NCBI RefSeq assembly: GCF_902635505.1
Contig: NC_045428.1
Location: 120,051,641 to 120,115,640, forward strand
DNA length: 64,000 bases
Origin: Sarcophilus harrisii
Taxonomy: Eukaryota; Chordata; Mammalia; Dasyuromorphia; Dasyuridae
Reading direction: 5' to 3'
The notes under the pieces are model-generated. The model made no database searches. It saw only the letters and a program-made list of their open reading frames with translations, and was not told where the DNA came from. Position numbers and translations under genes: made by a program. Shown here one piece after another: positions 59,560 through 64,000 of the stretch. Position 1 is the first letter of the stretch. Every line of letters begins with the position of its first letter.

Positions 59560-59695
59560 ATCAGTAAATAAATATTAATAAAGCCATCTTCCACATATAG
59601 TCCAAGATTTCCTATTTTATTTATATTGACTGAGTTTTCCCCAAGTCTTCTGGAGAAAAGAGATATTTAGCCAGAAATACTAGAGTCTGAATTGG
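59560..59695 (+). repeat. Diverged direct repeat, copy 2
   Basis: The strings 'gtccaagatttcctatttta' and 'tggagaaaagagatatttag' parallel copy 1 at 58735-58860. Confidence 0.5.
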
Positions 59696-59699
59696 GACC

Positions 59700-60780
59700 T
59701 TTGTGGTGAATGATCATTTAGAAGAGAGAAGTCTCTCCAATAAACATATAATGGGACTATCTACCTGCCTTTTTAGATCTCTTTGAACCCCACAGAATTA
59801 ATTTCTAGTTCCCTGCAACAGCATTGGCTGATGTATATGGAAAGACAATCACAAAAAGATGACAGCAACTTCAGGATCATGACACTAATGACTGGAGAAG
59901 TCTTCCCCCATTGCCATTCTGATCTTGATTCCAAATTTTTAGTGGTTCCTGACTTTGTTTTCCAGTGAGAATTTCAATGTCTGATATATGCCTTGGACTC
60001 AGAGGGTTAATTGGGCACTCAGATCTCAACCATCATAAAACCAGGAAAGAATAAATACAAAAGAAAGAGGTACCATGAAATGTCAGATCCATGTCCTCCA
60101 GGAGAGAGTTAAAGGCAGCTTCTCTTCCACCCACTCAGCTGGCTAGAGAAGTTCTTGCCTCATTTACTTCCAGGAAAGAAAAGAGAGTGAAAGATCAGAG
60201 AGTCATTCCTTTTGTATTAGAACTCTGCTTCAGTTGTGGTCATTGTTTTTCCCAGCTCCACAGGCAATTAGAGGAATTTTCATCACAAATTACCAGCCTT
60301 TCAGTGACACATGGCTTGTAACAGCCTTTCAAAATTCCACATGTTGAATTAGAGCCAGACAAAAGGCTAGAAAATTTATGCATATTCTGGATAACAAGCC
60401 AGTAAGGGCAAATTTGAGTATGCTCTAAGGACAGTGGATTCATTGGCCAGTTTTCTGTAATTACATAAGGCTATATAGTAATTAAAAAGTGGTTCACCTG
60501 TCAAGGAGCAGTGATGGGAAGTGGGATTTGCAAGAATTGAGAGAAACACCAGATGGGGAGAAAAAGATGTGGTTTTGTTGTCACTATATATATTCTTTTT
60601 ATCCTAGCCTTCCCTCTGGAGGTCAGTTGCTGTGGCAGCAATCTTATATTTTTTTTGAAACTACCTGGCTTGGCAAATGCCTGAGAAATTGATTCATCAA
60701 TATGCACTTATTAGGAATTTAAAATGTCTTATGCTATGTTGGGTGCTATAAAGAATTTTAAAATATGATTTTTAAAAATA
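59700..60780. other. No gene recognised
   Basis: Several frames of 61-76 codons on both strands overlap each other and show no domain. Confidence 0.4.
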
Positions 60781-60784
60781 TGAT

Positions 60785-61030
60785 TCCTTTAATCAATCAG
60801 TCAACCGAATTTATTATGAACAACTATGTGCTAAACACTATGCTAGGCACTAATAATACAAAAAAAAATATCCCTGCCTTTAAAGAGTTTACATTCCATT
60901 AGGGAAAACATTCATCTAAGTATATACAAATCATATTCAAATTATATCTATGATAATTTAGAGGTTGGAGTGGAAAGCTGAGGGACTAAAGAAAGGACTC
61001 ATGTGGGAGAGGATGCAATCAAAGGCTAGT
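60785..61030 (-). repeat. L2 LINE 3' end, reverse
   Basis: The strings 'caatcagtcaaccgaattta', 'ctatgtgctaaacactatgc' and 'gcctttaaagagtttacatt' are the reverse L2 terminus. Confidence 0.75.
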
Positions 61031-61435
61031 CAAAAAACCAAGAATAACATTTATGCAACAATCTGAATAATATATTGAAGCCCAAGATAAGAGGAAGGAT
61101 GAGGCACTTTGGGGAGTATTGAATAAGAGGAATCCCCCTTACAAAGTACTGTGGTAGATCTAAGATGTAAATATATTCCACTCACAGCAACCATTATTTG
61201 TGGATAATATATATTCATAATTTTTTCAATGTTTACTCTCTTGTTTTCTGAAAGTACCCAGATCTGTGCTGATGAAGATCTGGTCACATTGAGTTTTTTG
61301 GAAACAACATTTTCTTATGGGTCTGAAAACTTGGTGCTTTTTTATCTATAGGCAGGCAGAATATTCAGGGTAGGATTAAACTGCTAAGAAAATTAATGAA
61401 ATAAATTCATTAAACAGCAGTGAAATATAGGAGAA
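61031..61435. other. No gene recognised
   Basis: Unassigned. Confidence 0.4.
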
Positions 61436-61439
61436 ACGT

Positions 61440-61630
61440 CTTATGATCATATATTTAAAGTTGAAAGGGAACTTATAGACTATTGAGTCCAATTCCTCCA
61501 TTTAACAGATGGAGAAGCAAAGAAGAAAGATGACTTATCTAGAGTCTCACAGCTAGTAGGTAAGTATCTGAAGAGGCATTTGAACCTCAGTCAAGAAGAT
61601 TCCAAATCTACTACCTAGCTACTTCAAATC
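61440..61630 (-). repeat. MIR/THER-like SINE, reverse
   Basis: The strings 'catttaacagatggagaagc', 'gtctcacagctagtagg' and 'ggcatttgaacctcagtc' are the reverse SINE order. Confidence 0.75.
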
Positions 61631-61663
61631 AGAAGGACAAGAACTTGTGATTTCCTTGGTAGT

Positions 61664-62148
61664 TGTATTGGGCTTCAAGAGGGGCCCCAAAAAGATTGGG
61701 GTTCTAGACCAGTGTTGCATTGGGATTCTAGACCAGTGTTGCAAGGTGCCTTAAAAGAATTTGCAGACTCAGACCCATCTCCATATCAAAGAACAAAGTT
61801 TATAATGATTGTAACACCACTTAAAACAGGCTAAGTTTCCAAAAGAAGTTAACAAAGAACCAGGAACAAGAAAATAAATTTACAGGAAAAATTTAGAGAG
61901 ACCAGGTGGCGTTGAAGAGTGGTGTAGTATGCACCTCATTATAGTCTCAGAAACTTGGCTATCATTGACTAACAGATTGTTACCTGTTAGCCAGCAACAT
62001 TTGTGGAGCTACAAAATTCCTAATTCAGGTGGCTAGATTTTCTTAGGGTTATTGCTACATCTTCTCTAGAAACTGTACCCACTCCAGTTGGACCTCTCAG
62101 ATAAGGAAACTCCCTTTACCAGTCTAGATGAACACTTCCTCTGCAACA
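61664..62148 (-). mobile_element. LTR-like block, reverse (tentative)
   Basis: It is bounded by TG (plus strand, 61664) and CA (62148) and flanked by unrelated SINEs. The plus-strand string 'caaagtttataatgattgta' resembles the reverse of a poly-A signal region of ERV LTRs, and a 24-bp unit is tandemly duplicated at about 61697-61744. There are no viral genes, and I see no certain target duplication. Confidence 0.35.
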
Positions 62149-62174
62149 TTGTGCACTCAGAAAGTTGGACCAGA

Positions 62175-62295
62175 ACACCAAAGAGGTTAAATGACTTCCT
62201 CAGTCTCACAGGTTCTATGTGTCAGAGGCAGATTTGAATCCTGATGTTCCTGATTTCAAGGTCTACTCTTTATCCACTACCCTAGTGTGCTTGTT
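62175..62295 (-). repeat. MIR-like SINE, reverse
   Basis: The strings 'aaagaggttaaatgacttcc', 'gaggcagatttgaatcc' and 'tctttatccactac' are the reverse head and core. Confidence 0.75.
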
Positions 62296-62329
62296 AAAAC
62301 CCCAGCTTTGCTAATTTATTGCCCTTTGT

Positions 62330-62445
62330 CAACCTGGGTAAATCAGGTTGTCTGCCTGAGCCTGAATTTGTTCTTTGTAAACGGATACATTCAACTAGGT
62401 GACTATTAATTGTCCCTTCCAGTCCTAAGTCTAGAATTGGAGTTG
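62330..62445 (+). repeat. MIR-like SINE
   Basis: The strings 'caacctgggtaaatcaggtt', 'tttgtaaacggatacattca' and 'tgtcccttccagtcctaag' are a MIR core end. Confidence 0.55.
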
Positions 62446-63090
62446 TTTCAGTTTGTTTTCCGACTTTAAATGCAGGGAAACAGCTTTCTTAGCTTGCAAT
62501 CCCACCTCTTCCATGACAATTGTTATTGAAGGAAAATATTTTAAATTTAAGAATTTTTTTCTAGAGTTTCATCTGACACATCTCATGAACAACTCCCTTT
62601 TTTCCATCTTGCCCTGCATCATTCTACCTGATCCACTTTCTTATCCTTTGATTTTGTTATATCCACTTAAATCTGTTAATAAAGAGACTATGTTGATGAT
62701 TACATAATTGAAATCACAGGTTCTGTGCCCTTTCTGCTGCTATATATGTCTCTCTATATATACACATACACATGTATATATGTAAATATGCATGCATCTC
62801 AGTTGTGCATCTACTTTGGATTTTATATTTGATTCTTATTTCCTTTATAAATACATTGCCTCAATTTTAATAGTCTCAAAAGACATCACTAATCATTATC
62901 AACCAACTAGACCAACTATTCTTGGTCTCTTTGCAAAGATCTTATACAGTAAGACTAATTATACAAGAAACCTTTAACTTTGAGAAGTTTTCAAAACAAT
63001 ATATTCTTTTTATAAAAAAATCTACATTTTATCATGTTTTGTTATTATTTATTATTGTTATTATCATTTTATGTTATTATTTAATTAAAA
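62446..63090. other. No gene recognised; TA/CA-rich stretch 62740-62790
   Basis: AT-rich; frames at 62453-62977 carry no recognisable domain. Confidence 0.4.
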
Positions 63091-63093
63091 TAA

Positions 63094-63338
63094 TTTTTTG
63101 AGATTGAGTTTCTCTATTTTAATCCCTCTACTGATTAGTGAAGCAGCTCTGATTTACTCCATGTCTGATCTCCTCTTCAAACATTCTGCTGGCCTTCTGC
63201 TCCCAAGGATTCACTATAATGGCACCAGATTTACTCTAGGCATCTGTGTCTTAATTCACTACAACTCAGAACTACCTGACTCAAGAAATCTACCAGCTTT
63301 AGCCTCCCCAATAACAGCATATACCACCACACCCAGCC
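63094..63338 (-). pseudogene. RN7SLP: 7SL RNA (SRP RNA) retropseudogene
   Basis: 7SL RNA is the scaffold of the signal recognition particle. On the minus strand, 63338-63100 follows 7SL from its 5' end (GGCTGGGTGTGGTGG) through 'ggctaaagctggtagatt', 'cttgagtcaggtagttctga' and 'ttgtagtgaatta'. It continues through 'tgcctagagtaaatc', 'ccattatagtgaatccttgg' and 'gagcagaaggccagcagaat' to the 3' 'agagaaactcaatctc', matching 'gcgagaccccgtctc'. A short T run on the plus strand (63094-63099) is the remnant poly-A. About 240 of 300 bases remain, with a deletion near the 3' side. It includes the central S-domain, so it is 7SL and not an Alu-like SINE. It is old and diverged, and is unlikely to fold or function. 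Confidence 0.85.
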
Positions 63339-63368
63339 ACCTCTCATTTTAATAGTAAGAATTATGAT

Positions 63369-63441
63369 CTATAAATTATACATATATATGTGTAATTTAT
63401 AGTTTATATATATATATATATATATAATATATATATATACA
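63369..63441. repeat. 34-bp palindrome followed by (TA)n
   Basis: 63369-63402 is self-complementary except for one mismatched pair (CTATAAATTA arms). It is followed by an alternating TA tract to about 63441. Confidence 0.85.
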
Positions 63442-64000
63442 TACACTTAGGACAGAATTAAATACAATGGACTTAGGAGAGCTAAAATTTGACTATTATT
63501 TGTTTAAATTCCATTAATGTAGAAATAATTCAGATAACTTAAGTGCTAAGCAAATTATTTTTCCTTGAATCATCAGGGTTGATTGTTATCCTTAATTAAT
63601 TAGTAATTACAAACTTTCTTTTGCCTATAAATGTAAGCTAAGGAAGTATATATCCTCTCTTCCTCCTCCCTCATCTCATCCCATTGACTCTTTCCAATTT
63701 GTTGAAGAAAGACTTTATTTTCCAGATAGGTAACTGATGCCTCATTCTAACATGGAGAAGGCTCTGAGTCCTAGAAGATCTCATGAGAACACATACCAAA
63801 GCAGAAAAGGCTTTGATTTATGATTCTGTCTATCACCAAATGATGAGATTGGTTAAGTCTGAAGAGACTCTTCATGTACTAACAATGGAAGAAATGGTTC
63901 TCTATTATCTTTGCCTATATGCAGAGCGTAAAGTGAAATGTCAGAGATGCAGACATCTGTATTTGTTTTACCGTTAATCTGTTTCTCATAGAACAGCCAT
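63442..64000. other. No gene recognised; unexplained 64-codon frame at 63783-63977
   Basis: The frame at 63783-63977 has mixed composition (MRTHTKAEK...) without recognisable domain, splice context or repeat match. It may be chance. Confidence 0.4.

Noticed and set aside
63094-63338. Alu-like SINE
   Set aside because: The central 7SL S-domain, which Alu-type SINEs lack, is present; a 7SL RNA pseudogene fits better.

Overview
The window looks like mammalian, most probably marsupial, nuclear DNA with no functional protein-coding gene that I can support. The evidence for a marsupial is AT-rich sequence crowded with the tRNA-like SINE that begins GGGGCAGCTAGGTGG (MAR1-like), LINE-1 3' ends of the marsupial type, MIR/THER-like CORE-SINEs, L2 and CR1/L3 LINEs, and a short Tigger1 derivative of a type I associate with marsupials. 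All family names come from recognition by eye, not from a database search. The long open frames are short, mutually overlapping, low-complexity or transposon-derived, so the region reads as a gene desert or the inside of a very large intron.

Layout. 0-14.9 kb: decayed L2, L1, MIR and MAR1-like copies, a long polypyrimidine tract, a TcMar-like terminus, a reverse L1 (10.4-12.4 kb) split by an LTR, a hAT-like fragment, and copy 1 of an unassigned retroposon-like family ('repeat A'). 14.9-18.0 kb: a broken gammaretrovirus-like ERV on the minus strand (LTR, gag, pro, part of pol). 18.4-20.5 kb: a full-length processed pseudogene of PLRG1 (spliceosomal WD40 protein) with AATAAA signal and poly-A. 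It contains a 382-bp, almost identical, inverted copy of the neighbouring ERV gag segment. 20.6-22.4 kb: a 5'-truncated L1 with a perfect 17-bp target-site duplication. 25.6-31.3 kb: a pile of L1 fragments in both orientations with a HAL1-like element inside. 31.5-34.3 kb: L2 3' ends and SINEs. 36.2-37.2 kb: repeat A copy 2, split by a solo LTR. 38.5 kb: a 186-bp retroposed insert with an 18-bp target duplication. 38.9-47.2 kb: L2 pieces in both orientations. 48.1-49.05 kb: a Tigger1 deletion derivative complete to both ends, carrying a SINE. 53.1-58.1 kb: an ancient CR1/L3 LINE broken up by a SINE, an L1 and an L2. 58-64 kb: MIR/L2 debris, an LTR-like block and a 7SL RNA pseudogene.

Nothing here works together as a pathway. 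The interest is genomic: nested insertion order, LINE-driven retroposition of host RNAs (PLRG1 mRNA, 7SL RNA, an unidentified short RNA), deletion-mediated origin of a Tigger1 derivative, and the very recent-looking inverted duplication between the ERV and the PLRG1 retrocopy.
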